DNA of 64,000 nt from Neobittarella massiliensis (ex Bilen et al. 2018) (GTDB lineage: Bacteria; Bacillota; Clostridia; Oscillospirales; Ruminococcaceae), in assembly GCF_900289145.1 (NCBI RefSeq), contig NZ_OKQO01000003.1, positions 186,001 through 250,000 of the forward strand. Direction: 5' to 3'. A program made the position numbers and the translations under genes. How positions within the stretch are numbered: the stretch's first letter is position 1; every line of letters begins with the position of its first letter. The notes beneath the pieces were generated by a model. The model did no database searches and was not told the DNA's origin. It saw only the letters and a program-made list of their open reading frames with translations. Below are positions 18,048 to 26,245 of the stretch, piece after piece.

Positions 18048-19397
18048 TCAGTTGCTGATAAGGCCCATGACGAAGATGATGCCGATGAGTATCGGCGCCA
18101 CCCAGCGAATGAGAAAGCTGTACGCCCGCCGGATGGCAAAGCGTTTGCCGCAGCGCTCTACCTCGCTGGTGACGTTGCCGACGCCCCAGATGTGGCCCAC
18201 AAAGATACAGGTGGCCAGAGCCGCCAGCGGCATGAGGATCTTGTCGGTCAAAAAGCCCATCGCGTCGAACAGGTTCATGCCGCCGATGGTAAAGTCGGCG
18301 AGCGGGCCCATAGACAGGCTGGCAAAGACCCCGATGGCCGCCATGATACCGCCCATCACCAGCGTGGCGGTGCGGCGCTTCCAGTGGAAGGTGTCGATGA
18401 AGAACGAGGCCACCACCTCCAGCAGGGCGATAGCGCTGGTGAGCGCGGCGATGAACACCAGGAAGAAAAAGGCCAGCCCGAATATGCGCCCCAGGGGCAT
18501 AGAGTCGAACACTGCCGGCAGCGTTTTAAAGATGAGGCCCGGGCCGCCGGTGGGCTCCATGCCAAAGCTGAACACCGCCGGCATGATGGCCATGCCCGAG
18601 AGCAGCGCCATGAGCGTATCCAGCCCCACCACGGTGCAGGTATCCTTGGTGATGTTGGTATCCTTTTTTAAATAGCTGCCGTAGGTGATGGCGATGCCCA
18701 GCCCCAGGCTGAGACTGAAGAACACCTGGCCCATGGCCAGCACCACGGCGTTTATGAGCGCCTTGGGGTCGGACAGCAGCGAGGTGTCGGGCACAAAGAG
18801 AAAGCGCAGGCCTGCGAAGGCGCCGGGGAGCGTGACCGCGCGCCCCACCCCCCCGATGAGCAGCACGAACAGCAGCGGCAGCAGCCTTTTGCTGCGGGTC
18901 TCGATGCTTTTTTGCCCCCCGCCGATGACCACCAGCACCGCCACGGCCATAAACAGCAGGTGCCACACCACCGGCTGCACCGGCGAAGCGACAAAGGTGT
19001 CGAAAGCGGCGGGGGCACTGACGCTGGCGCCGGGGAGATAGCTGCCGATGTACTTCATGACCCAGCCGCCCACCACGCTGTAGTAGGAGAGAATGATGAA
19101 GGCGCAGCTGATCTCGATCACGCCGACGAAGGACCACTTTTTGTTGATGCTGCGAAAGGCGCCGATGGCATTGAGCTGTGTGTTGCGGCCGACGGCCATC
19201 TCGGACAGCATGATGGGGATGCCCAGGATCAGGGCGAACACCAGGTAGAACACGATGAACAGGCCGCCGCCGGAGATGCCCGCCACGTAGGGGAACTTCC
19301 AGAGATTGCCCAGACCGATGGCCGACCCGGCGGCGGCCATGATGAAGCCCAGTGAGCCGGTGAAGTGGCCCCGGCTTGGTTTTTTCTTGTTGTCCAT
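18048..19397 (-). CDS. Neurotransmitter:sodium symporter (NSS) family transporter
   Basis: 449 residues, about 11-12 membrane helices, the size of bacterial NSS (LeuT-fold) carriers that take up amino acids with sodium. TM1 has the unwound AAAGSAIGLGNLWKFPYVAG motif (about residues 18-37) that forms the substrate and Na+ site. LSEMAVGRNTQL follows TM2. The start is ATG 19397 with AGAGGAG 11 nt upstream; longer in-frame readings run back through the T-box terminator and were rejected. The gene is preceded by a T-box leader, so its expression should rise when one tRNA is uncharged, meaning the substrate is likely the cognate amino acid. Confidence 0.93.
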   Translation of the reverse strand: MDNKKKPSRGHFTGSLGFIMAAAGSAIGLGNLWKFPYVAGISGGGLFIVFYLVFALILGIPIMLSEMAVGRNTQLNAIGAFRSINKKWSFVGVIEISCAFIILSYYSVVGGWVMKYIGSYLPGASVSAPAAFDTFVASPVQPVVWHLLFMAVAVLVVIGGGQKSIETRSKRLLPLLFVLLIGGVGRAVTLPGAFAGLRFLFVPDTSLLSDPKALINAVVLAMGQVFFSLSLGLGIAITYGSYLKKDTNITKDTCTVVGLDTLMALLSGMAIMPAVFSFGMEPTGGPGLIFKTLPAVFDSMPLGRIFGLAFFFLVFIAALTSAIALLEVVASFFIDTFHWKRRTATLVMGGIMAAIGVFASLSMGPLADFTIGGMNLFDAMGFLTDKILMPLAALATCIFVGHIWGVGNVTSEVERCGKRFAIRRAYSFLIRWVAPILIGIIFVMGLISN

Positions 19398-19550
19398 GAT
19401 CGATAACACTCCTCTTTTGTTGGCGGTGCGACCGGCCCCGGCTGCCCATAGGGGGCGTTGGCGGCCGGTGCTGGTCGCTGCTGCTGATACTGTTTTTTTG
19501 ATGCTGGCGGAATGTGCGGGGCAGTGCCGGCTGGGGCGCGCCAGAGATAC

Positions 19551-19886
19551 ACAAAAAATGGGCCTGCCCCCACGCGGTGTGCGAAGGGACAGGCCCAAGT
19601 AGCCTGCGGTACCACCCAACTTGGCGCGCGGCGGCGCGCCCAACTCGGCGGGATGCGGTGCATCCCCGGCGGATAACGGTGCCTGCCGGGAGGTGCTAGT
19701 GGGGGCAGAGGCCCGGTTCACATCTCCACTCAGGGGCGACGGCGGCCCACTCCGCCGGACGCCGTGCTCTCACCTGCTCACGGCTCTCTGTAGGGGCGGA
19801 AAAAAGGGGGCGCTCTCCCCGTCGGCGTTTTGCCAGCGGTATTTGCCGCCGGCCCGGTGCAGCAGCCCGCCCGGGCCGGCGAGATA
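19551..19886 (-). promoter_or_regulatory. T-box riboswitch controlling the NSS transporter
   Basis: Minus-strand leader with the T-box motif TTGGGTGGTACCGCA (19619-19605), followed by the terminator GGGCCTGTCCC / GGGGGCAGGCCC and a T6 run (19597-19551). Upstream lies a long Stem I-like region with an AGAGAG segment and GTGAACCGGGCCTCTG near its 3' side. T-boxes read the charging state of a tRNA through a specifier codon. By analogy with the serS leader here, where GAGC precedes UCU, the triplet after GTGAAC would be CGG (Arg), but the specifier cannot be fixed without folding. Confidence 0.88.
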
Positions 19887-19892
19887 GCCCCT

Positions 19893-19922
19893 ATTATAGC
19901 AAGATGGGGGAGAATTTGTCAA
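19893..19922 (-). promoter_or_regulatory. Promoter of the T-box/NSS transcript
   Basis: On the minus strand TTGACA (19922-19917), 18 bp, TATAAT (19898-19893), both perfect, just upstream of the T-box leader. Confidence 0.85.
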
Positions 19923-20116
19923 ATAGCGGTGCCGCCGGCGGCGGGCGGCGCAGATTTCCCGGGAAATTATGGAGGGGCGCGCCGGCCGGGGGGCGTGACC
20001 GGGGCTATCCAGCGCGGGGCGCATATGGGGGACACGGACGGGCCCCGGGCAGCTGCCGGGCTTTGCGGCAGTGGGGGCTGTGGTTGTGGTTGGGGCTGGA
20101 GTTGGGGCGGTGCTGC

Positions 20117-20145
20117 TTGTCAGAACGGGGCAAAAAAGGTATAAT
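20117..20145 (+). promoter_or_regulatory. Promoter of the GtrA-family gene
   Basis: TTGTCA (20117-20122), 17 bp, TATAAT (20140-20145), 62 bp before the start. Confidence 0.7.
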
Positions 20146-20207
20146 CTACTCCATGGACAGGCGGCACAAGGCAAAAAGTGACACTGCTGCCGGGAAAGGA
20201 ATTTTAG

Positions 20208-20615
20208 ATGATGGAAAAGATAAGAAAGCTCTTGCGATCTGACCGGCTGTGGGAGCTGTTTCGCTTTGGCGTGACCGGCGGCCTGAGCTTTGTGGTGGAT
20301 TACGGCATCATGATCGCACTGACCGAGCTGGCCGGGGTGCACTACCTGCTGTCTTCCGGCATCAGCTTTACGGTGTCGGTGGTGGTAAACTACCTGCTGT
20401 GCGTGCTGTGGGTGTTTAAGACCGACAAAAAGCAGTCGGCCAAGGCGGTCATCGTGTTCGTTGGCTCCAGCATCGTGGGGCTGGGGCTCAACCAGCTCAT
20501 CATGTGGCTGCTGGTGGATATCGGCCACATCATGTACCAGCTGTCAAAGATCGCCGCCACCGCCATCGTTATGGTGTGGAACTACATCGCCAAGCGCAAA
20601 GCGGTGGAGATGTGA
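20208..20615 (+). CDS. GtrA family membrane protein
   Basis: 135 residues with four predicted membrane helices, the size and layout of GtrA proteins, which help move lipid-linked sugars across the membrane or assist glycosyltransferases. The family start [16 protein letters not shown] is at about residues 17-32, and [12 protein letters not shown] closes the protein (compare the usual NF..xRxwVF-type end). Two adjacent ATG codons (20208, 20211) are possible; the Shine-Dalgarno match (GGAAAGGA) fits either. No glycosyltransferase gene is adjacent, so the pathway is open. Confidence 0.88.
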   Translation: MMEKIRKLLRSDRLWELFRFGVTGGLSFVVDYGIMIALTELAGVHYLLSSGISFTVSVVVNYLLCVLWVFKTDKKQSAKAVIVFVGSSIVGLGLNQLIMWLLVDIGHIMYQLSKIAATAIVMVWNYIAKRKAVEM

Positions 20616-20814
20616 GCGCTGCCGCACCTTTTTAAAAGAGACTTAGAGTTCCCGGCGGGGCGGGGGCACATACGGGCTGGCCCGGTGGGGCGCTGCTCGG
20701 GCGCTGCCGCGGGGCGGCGAGCCGGACGGAGCACAGGCGCTGCGCTGCCCGCCGGCAGCAGAGAAGGACCGCCCGCAAAAAGTATCGCCGGGCACGACAC
20801 AGGAGGGGCATACC

Positions 20815-22143
20815 ATGACTACACTGATAAAAAACGGCATCGTCATCACCGAGGACCCCGAGGATCGGGTATTTTTAAAGGGCTGGGTGCGCATCGACGG
20901 CGACCGGATCACCGGCCTGGGGGAGGGGGACCCCGGCGATGCGGTGACTGCCGACCGGGTGATAGACGCCACCGGCAAAGCGGTGCTGCCGGGCATCGTG
21001 GACGTGCACACCCATGTGTGCGGCTCGCTTTTTAAGGGCATGACCGAGGACCCGGAGGGGGCCTTTTACGGTCTGGCGCTGCCCATGGAGCGGCTGCTGA
21101 CCCCCGAGAGCACCTACACCCTGAGCATGCTGGGCGCCGCCGAGTGCTTAAAGGGCGGGGTGACCTGCATAAACGACATCTACCACTACATGCGCGACAC
21201 CGCCCGCGCCATCGACGAGATCGGCATGCGCGGTGTGCTGGCCCATAAGATCATCGAGACTGACCTGTCGACCATCCAGTATCACGACTACACCCGCATC
21301 CCCAAAGAGGGGGCGGCCCGGGTGGAGGAGAACTGCCGCCTCATCGAGGAGTACCACGGCAAAGACGGGCGCATCTTCTGCCGCTTTGGCCCCCACGCCA
21401 CCGACACCGTATCGATAGAGCTGGCCCGTAAGATCGTGGAGCTGGGCCACCACTACCAGGTGGGCTTTCACATCCACGTGGCCCAGAAGGTGCAGGAGGT
21501 GAACTTTTTAAAGGAGACCTACGGTCTGACCCCGGTGGAGTACCTGTGCGAGACCGGGCTGATGGGGGAGGACCTGGTGGCCGCCCACTGCACCTACATC
21601 ACCGACCGCGACATCCAGCTGCTAAAAGAGGGCGGGGCCACCATGGCTCACTGCGCCGAGATGTACGGCAAGCGCGGCAGCTTTCCCCCCATGGAGAAGA
21701 TCTATGGGAGCGGGGTGCGGCTGGCCTACGGCACCGACTGGGTGACCATGGACCCCTGGACCAGCATGCGCATCGCGGTGATGGCCGCCCGCATGGCCGG
21801 CTGCAAGCTGGATGATCCCAGCGCCCACACCGCACTGCGGCTGTCGACCATCGTGCCGGCCAAGTCGCTGGGGCTGGGCGACCGCATCGGCTCGCTGGAG
21901 GTTGGCAAGCAGGCGGATATCCTGCTTTTGGATATGCAGAGCCCCAACCTGACCCCGGTGTTCGACGACCCGGTGGCCACCATCGTCTACAATGCCAACC
22001 GCCACGACGTGCACACGGTGCTGGTGGCCGGCAAGGTGCTGGTGGAGGACCGGCAGCTCAAGACGGTGGACGAGGCCCAGGTGCTGGCTGAGGGCCAGCG
22101 GGCGGCCACCGCCATCTACCGCGACTATAGGGCCGGAAAATAG
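20815..22143 (+). CDS. Amidohydrolase family protein (ATZ/TRZ or SAH-deaminase-like)
   Basis: 442 residues with an N- and C-terminal composite beta-sandwich flanking a TIM barrel. Metal ligands can be placed: H-T-H in GIVDVHTHVCG (about residue 63), H in GFHIHVAQ, H in AAHCTYITD and D in AYGTDWVTMD. The C-terminal GSLEVGKQADILLLD is the sandwich signature of the superfamily. Related enzymes deaminate guanine, methylthioadenosine or SAH, or dechlorinate triazines; the substrate is not clear. The usual LPM-like residues after HTH are replaced by CGS. The start is ATG 20815 with GGAGGGG upstream. mscL follows 45 bp later. Confidence 0.85.
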   Translation: MTTLIKNGIVITEDPEDRVFLKGWVRIDGDRITGLGEGDPGDAVTADRVIDATGKAVLPGIVDVHTHVCGSLFKGMTEDPEGAFYGLALPMERLLTPESTYTLSMLGAAECLKGGVTCINDIYHYMRDTARAIDEIGMRGVLAHKIIETDLSTIQYHDYTRIPKEGAARVEENCRLIEEYHGKDGRIFCRFGPHATDTVSIELARKIVELGHHYQVGFHIHVAQKVQEVNFLKETYGLTPVEYLCETGLMGEDLVAAHCTYITDRDIQLLKEGGATMAHCAEMYGKRGSFPPMEKIYGSGVRLAYGTDWVTMDPWTSMRIAVMAARMAGCKLDDPSAHTALRLSTIVPAKSLGLGDRIGSLEVGKQADILLLDMQSPNLTPVFDDPVATIVYNANRHDVHTVLVAGKVLVEDRQLKTVDEAQVLAEGQRAATAIYRDYRAGK

Positions 22144-22188
22144 CGGCCGGCCCGGCATCCGTTACCCGTTTGCAGAGGAGGACCCACG

Positions 22189-22653
22189 ATGAAAAAGCTG
22201 ATGAAAGAATTTAAGGAATTTGCCCTGCGGGGCAACGTGGTGGACCTGGCCGTTGGCGTGATCATCGGCGCCGCCTTTCAGGGCATCGTCAAGTCGCTGA
22301 CCGACGACATCATCTCGCCGCTCATCGGCCTGTTTGCCAAGACCGATTTCAGCGACCTGAAGGTGGCGGTGCTGGGGGTGGACATCCGCTACGGCGCCTT
22401 TGTCACCGCGGTGATCAACTTCGTCATCATGGCCTTTTTGATCTTTTTGCTGGTAAAAGGCATGAACCGGCTGGCCGGACTGGGCAAAAAGAAAGAGTCG
22501 GCGCCGCCCCCGAAGGAAAAGCGGCGCTGCCCGTTTTGCTTTGGCGAGCTGGACGACCGGGCCACCCGCTGCCCCCACTGCACCTCGCAGCTGGCCGGGC
22601 CTGAGCCGGGACCCGAGACAGAGCCCGACCAGCAGGCCGACCCGGCGGTATAG
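22189..22653 (+). CDS. mscL: Large-conductance mechanosensitive channel with C-terminal zinc ribbon
   Basis: 154 residues. MscL opens under membrane tension to release solutes on osmotic downshock. The N-terminal amphipathic helix (MKKLMKEFKEFALRGNVVDL), TM1 (LAVGVIIGAAFQGIVKSL) and TM2 (VINFVIMAFLIFLLVKGMNRL) are canonical. In place of the usual C-terminal helix bundle alone, there is a CPFC...CPHC zinc ribbon (C114, C117, C128, C131) and an acidic Pro-rich tail. Similar Cys-rich tails are known in some Firmicute MscL. The start is ATG 22189 with AGAGGAGGA upstream; a terminator follows. Confidence 0.96.
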   Translation: MKKLMKEFKEFALRGNVVDLAVGVIIGAAFQGIVKSLTDDIISPLIGLFAKTDFSDLKVAVLGVDIRYGAFVTAVINFVIMAFLIFLLVKGMNRLAGLGKKKESAPPPKEKRRCPFCFGELDDRATRCPHCTSQLAGPEPGPETEPDQQADPAV

Positions 22654-22694
22654 CCGTTTTGCGGGGCCGGCCGGCAAGAGACGGCAGGATAGAG

Positions 22695-22723
22695 GAGAGG
22701 TGCGGCGGCACCTCTCTTTTTTT
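22695..22723 (+). terminator. Terminator of mscL
   Basis: GAGAGGTGC (22695-22703) and GCACCTCTC (22708-22716) pair with a GGCG loop, followed by seven T. Confidence 0.85.
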
Positions 22724-22815
22724 GCGACTTTATGTGACAAAAAGCGGTGCGGCTGGGGAAACGTACCGGTTTTAAACGGCGCCTATTTGCAGATACTAGA
22801 GGTAAATAACTGCAA

Positions 22816-23289
22816 ATGGGTGATGACGTGAGAGAGATCGAGCCAAGAGTAAAAAAGAAGACGAGAGACGACGTAAAGGTCTTTTTGATCGGCTGCGTGG
22901 GCTACAGCGCGCTGGAGATCTTGTGGCGGGGCTTTACCCACTGGAGCATGGCCCTGACCGGCGGCGGGTGCATGGTGGCCATCTATGAGCTGAACTGCCG
23001 CCATCCCCAGCTGCCGCTTTGGAAGAAGTGCCTGGCCGGGGACGGCATTATCACCGCCGCCGAGCTGGCAGTGGGCTGTGTGGTGAACCTGTGGATGGAT
23101 TGGCACGTGTGGGACTACTCGGACCTGCCGCTCAATTTTTTGGGGCAGATCAGTTTGCTGTATTCCTGCCTGTGGTTTTTGCTGTGTATGCCCCTGTGCG
23201 GCATGAGCCGCAAGCTGCAGCAGGTTTTTGCCGGCGCCCGCGGCGGACGGCAGGCGGCGTCGCGGCTGGAGGGGCAGAGCCATTCGTAA
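22816..23289 (+). CDS. CmpB-type membrane protein (putative ABC transporter type IV family)
   Basis: 157 residues with four hydrophobic segments. The order YSALEILWRGFTHWSMALTG, AELAVGCVVNLWMDWHVWDY and LPLNFLGQISLLYSCLWF is typical of the family annotated as putative ABC transporter type IV (CmpB). Despite the name no ATPase partner is adjacent, and the function is not established. ATG 22816 has only a weak TAGAGGT site; GTG 22828 is an alternative start. It has no close operon partner, and a tRNA pair lies downstream. Confidence 0.8.
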   Translation: MGDDVREIEPRVKKKTRDDVKVFLIGCVGYSALEILWRGFTHWSMALTGGGCMVAIYELNCRHPQLPLWKKCLAGDGIITAAELAVGCVVNLWMDWHVWDYSDLPLNFLGQISLLYSCLWFLLCMPLCGMSRKLQQVFAGARGGRQAASRLEGQSHS

Positions 23290-23432
23290 CAGCGGGTGGG
23301 TGACCGGCAGATGGGGCGCGGCCCCGCGTACATAAGAGCGCCGGACCGGGTTTGGCGGGGCGGCAGGAGCGGGCGGAAACACGCGGTGTGAACGGCCGGC
23401 GGACGGACCGCAACTTTTTATAAAAATGGGGC

Positions 23433-23460
23433 TTGCATTTTCTGGGAGATATGCTATAAT
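23433..23460 (+). promoter_or_regulatory. Promoter of the tRNA-Ala/tRNA-Val pair
   Basis: TTGCAT (23433-23438), 16 bp, TATAAT (23455-23460); the first tRNA starts 55 nt downstream. Confidence 0.7.
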
Positions 23461-23514
23461 AACACTTGTCGATAGCGAGGGGCTAGCGCCCGGCAGCTTA
23501 TTTTTTTGACACTT

Positions 23515-23590
23515 GGGGTTTTAGCTCAGTTGGTAGAGCGCTGCGTTCGCATCGCAGAGGTCAGGGGTTCGACTCCCCTAAGCTCCACCA
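23515..23590 (+). tRNA. tRNA-Ala (anticodon CGC)
   Basis: 76 nt with encoded CCA. Acceptor GGGGTTT pairs with AAGCTCC (G-T wobbles), the anticodon arm is CTGCG-TTCGCAT-CGCAG with anticodon CGC, and the T arm is AGGGG-TTCGACT-CCCCT. Confidence 0.95.
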
Positions 23591-23599
23591 CATTTTCCT

Positions 23600-23676
23600 G
23601 GAGGCGTAGCTCAGCTGGTTAGAGTGTTCGGTTCACATCCGAAAGGTCGTGGGTTCGAGTCCCTCCGTCTCCACCA
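23600..23676 (+). tRNA. tRNA-Val (anticodon CAC) with a T-stem mismatch
   Basis: 77 nt with encoded CCA. Acceptor GGAGGCG pairs with CGTCTCC, and the anticodon arm is TTCGG-TTCACAT-CCGAA with anticodon CAC, reading GUG. The T stem is GTGGG against CCCTC, leaving a T-T mismatch where CCCAC would be expected, and the D stem has a G-T pair. It lies 9 nt after tRNA-Ala in the same transcript. Confidence 0.9.
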
Positions 23677-23679
23677 AAA

Positions 23680-23717
23680 ACACTGCACAGACAAACCGTC
23701 TGTGCAGTGTTTTTTTG
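23680..23717 (+). terminator. Terminator of the tRNA pair
   Basis: ACACTGCACAGAC (23680-23692) and GTCTGTGCAGTGT (23698-23710), a perfect 13-bp stem, followed by T7. Confidence 0.9.
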
Positions 23718-24734
23718 TTGTGATCCACTTCATAGCCTGCTATTTTCTTTGGGTGAGATCTGGTCGTGGGCGGCCGCCGATCTTTGCGCGCCGTGAGCGG
23801 GTCATCTGTTCACGCCGCGCTCCAGGGTCTGTTTGGGCGGAGGTTTTCGCTGCGGCCAGCTAGGTGTTGGTGCGCAAGCCGCTGCCGGTATCGATGGTCT
23901 GTGGCTGCTGTGTCTGAGGTCCAGAGGGACAAGAGAGCTGGCAGCTGGCCTATCGACAGCTATTATAGAGGTGCAGAGCATGCGTATGGGTGTGCAATAT
24001 GAGCGCACGGAGGACTGCCGCTGCCTTCGCACCTGCTTTTTATTATATCGTATTTGTGGTGGAGACCTGCCGCATGAGTTCTCGACATGTCGATACCGGG
24101 CGGCGACATAGCTGCAGTGTTTACAAACGAGCGGCTGTTTTTTAGCCGTGATCGCGGTCACCGTTCGAGCGGGTGGTGTGGGCCGAAAGGACTGTTGGCT
24201 CTGCCAGCGGTCTTTTTGTCTGTTAAAGTGAGGTCTGACATGGGCGGCGTGGGGGTGCTGGAACTGCCTGCCGCGGCCGATGGGCGGTGGTGTAAACTGC
24301 TGCGGATAGCGGTGAACGTTATGGGCGGGCTCTCGGCGGGAAATACATCTTTCGGGAGGCGCGGCGCTGCGGCGCACCGGGGCGGTGGGCAGCGCTTTTT
24401 TGATAGCGCGGGAAGGACCGGCGTGGTTTTGGACTCTGTTTGGGGGCTTATTACAGGGAACTGCGGGTGGGGGACATGTTCGGTACAGGGCGGGCTGTGT
24501 GCACGTGCAGACGCTGTCAACTGGCTTTTTCAGGTACTGCTCGAGCAGGCTTTTGGTGGGCGGGGGCGCCGTTTTATGTATGGCCCGACCCTGGCGCCCG
24601 GCAGTCGGCAAAGGCGGCGGGGGCACAGTGGGCAGAGAGCCGCCGACAGCGCCGGCGGGTTTGCCGCCGGGGCGGGACTGGGGGCGCAGTTTGGCGCGGC
24701 GGAGCGGCAGCGGCCCTCTGTGCTGCGCACCCGA
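23718..24734. other. Intergenic next to tRNA genes, no gene seen
   Basis: About 1 kb without a convincing gene. Its left part is of mixed composition and contains one diverged CRISPR-like repeat (24157-24189); the right part is G-rich. No recombinase or other mobile gene was recognised. Confidence 0.5.
24157..24189 (+). repeat. Solitary diverged CRISPR-like repeat
   Basis: 33 bp aligning without gaps to the repeat of the 12-kb array. GTCACC at the 5' end and the 11-bp GGGTGGTGTGG block are identical, and GAAA is kept near the 3' end, about 24 of 33 positions in total. The stem CACC/GGTG is preserved. No second repeat lies at a spacer's distance on either side. It is either a relic of a lost array or chance similarity in GC-rich DNA. 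Confidence 0.45.
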
Positions 24735-24764
24735 TTGACAAACTGCTGTGCGGGGCGATAAGAT
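24735..24764 (+). promoter_or_regulatory. Promoter of the MalY/PatB-type gene
   Basis: TTGACA (24735-24740), 18 bp, TAAGAT (24759-24764), about 90 bp before the start. Confidence 0.6.
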
Positions 24765-24856
24765 AGAAGAAGCGAATACATACAGGAGACATCTTACAGG
24801 CCGCGGCGCCGGGCTCCGACCGGGGACGGCGGGCGGCGAAAAAGGAGACGTGTGTT

Positions 24857-26035
24857 ATGAGACAGTATGACCTGGACGAGATCATCGACCGCAAAGGGAC
24901 TTTTTGCTCGAAGTGGGAGTTTATGCCCGGAGACGACCCCTCTGCGCTGCCCCTGTGGGTGGCGGACATGGATTTTGCCTGTGCCGCCCCCATCATCGAG
25001 GCGCTGCACGCGCGCATCGCCCGCAAGATCTTCGGCTACCCCGTGTACAACACCCCCGCCTATAAAGAGGCGGTCACCGGCTGGTTTCGGCGCCGCCACG
25101 GCTGGGAGGTAAAGGCTGACGACGTGTTTTTCTCGCCCGGGGTGGTGCCGGCCATCTGCTACCTGATCCAGGCGCTGTCACAGGTGGGGGACGGCATTGT
25201 CATCCAGCGGCCGGTCTACTACCCGTTCACCAACAGCATCGTAGGCAACGGCCGCAAAGTGGTCAACAACCCCCTGCGGTACGAAAACGGCCGCTACACC
25301 ATGGACTATGCCGACCTGGATAAAAAGCTGGCCGACCCCGGCGTGAAGGGGATGATCCTCTGCAGCCCGCACAACCCGGTGGGCCGGGTGTGGTCGCTCG
25401 ACGAGCTCAAAAAAGTGGTGGAGATCGCCAAGAAGTACGACAAGTGGATCATCTCGGACGAGATCCATTTCGATCTGGTGCGAAAAGGGATCGAACACAC
25501 CCCGCTGCTCAAGGCTTGCCCCGAGTACAGAGACCGCATCGTCGTCTGCACCGCCCCCAGCAAGACCTTTAACCTGGCCGGTATGCAGCTGTCGAACATC
25601 GTGATCGAGAACCCCGAGTATCAGAAAAAGTGGCTGCACGTCATCGGCGACCAGAACTCGGTGGGCTTTGCCAACCCGTTTGGCATCACCGCCATGATCG
25701 CCGCCTACAACGAGAGCGAGGACTGGCTGGACCAGGTGAACGCCTATATCGACGGCAACATTGCCATGTGCAGAGAATTTGTGGCCGAACACCTGCCCCG
25801 GGCCACGATGGTGGACTGTGAGGGAACCTACCTGGTGTGGCTGGACCTGCGGGCCTACTGTGCGGACAAAGAGGAGCTGGAGGAGATGATGCTCCGCCGC
25901 GCCAAAGTGGCCCTGGATGAGGGCTACATGTTCGGCGAGGAAGGCATCGGATTTGAGCGCATCAATGTGGCTTGCCCGCGTTCGATCGTTCGGCAGTGCC
26001 TGGAGCGGATGGCCCAGGTGCTGGAGGGAAAATAG
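24857..26035 (+). CDS. MalY/PatB family PLP enzyme (cystathionine beta-lyase-like)
   Basis: 392 residues, fold-type I PLP enzyme. N-terminal LPLWVADMDFACAAPI is the hallmark of the MalY/PatB branch. The PLP-binding region shows LCSPHNPVGRVW, DEIHFDLV (Asp to the pyridine nitrogen) and the Schiff-base lysine in TAPSKTFNLAGMQ. Family members cleave cystathionine or cysteine conjugates to a thiol, pyruvate and ammonia, or act as aminotransferases; which applies here cannot be told. The start is ATG 24857 with AAAGGAGAC upstream. It is monocistronic between a promoter and a strong terminator. Confidence 0.93.
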   Translation: MRQYDLDEIIDRKGTFCSKWEFMPGDDPSALPLWVADMDFACAAPIIEALHARIARKIFGYPVYNTPAYKEAVTGWFRRRHGWEVKADDVFFSPGVVPAICYLIQALSQVGDGIVIQRPVYYPFTNSIVGNGRKVVNNPLRYENGRYTMDYADLDKKLADPGVKGMILCSPHNPVGRVWSLDELKKVVEIAKKYDKWIISDEIHFDLVRKGIEHTPLLKACPEYRDRIVVCTAPSKTFNLAGMQLSNIVIENPEYQKKWLHVIGDQNSVGFANPFGITAMIAAYNESEDWLDQVNAYIDGNIAMCREFVAEHLPRATMVDCEGTYLVWLDLRAYCADKEELEEMMLRRAKVALDEGYMFGEEGIGFERINVACPRSIVRQCLERMAQVLEGK

Positions 26036-26058
26036 AGAAGAGTTACCTCTGTGCGGCG

Positions 26059-26101
26059 AGAGCCGGGCAGCCGGGGAGACCGGCCGCCCGGCTCTTTTTT
26101 T
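26059..26101 (+). terminator. Terminator of the MalY/PatB-type gene
   Basis: AGAGCCGGGC (26059-26068) pairs with GCCCGGCTCT (26086-26095), with further pairing inside, followed by T-rich DNA. Confidence 0.85.
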
Positions 26102-26197
26102 ACCGCCGGCCGGGCTGTGGAGCAGATGGAGGTGGTAGGAGAGCGGAGAGAACGGCTGCGGGACGGCGGCCTTATGCCGGTAGATGACCAGCGGCGG

Positions 26198-26245
26198 CAT
26201 GGGTTGAGCATGGGTTGGGCATGGGTTGGGCATGGGTTGGGCATG
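26198..26245. repeat. 11-bp tandem repeat
   Basis: About four consecutive copies of a GCATGGGTTGG-type 11-mer in noncoding DNA, with one A/G variant in the first copy. Confidence 0.85.
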
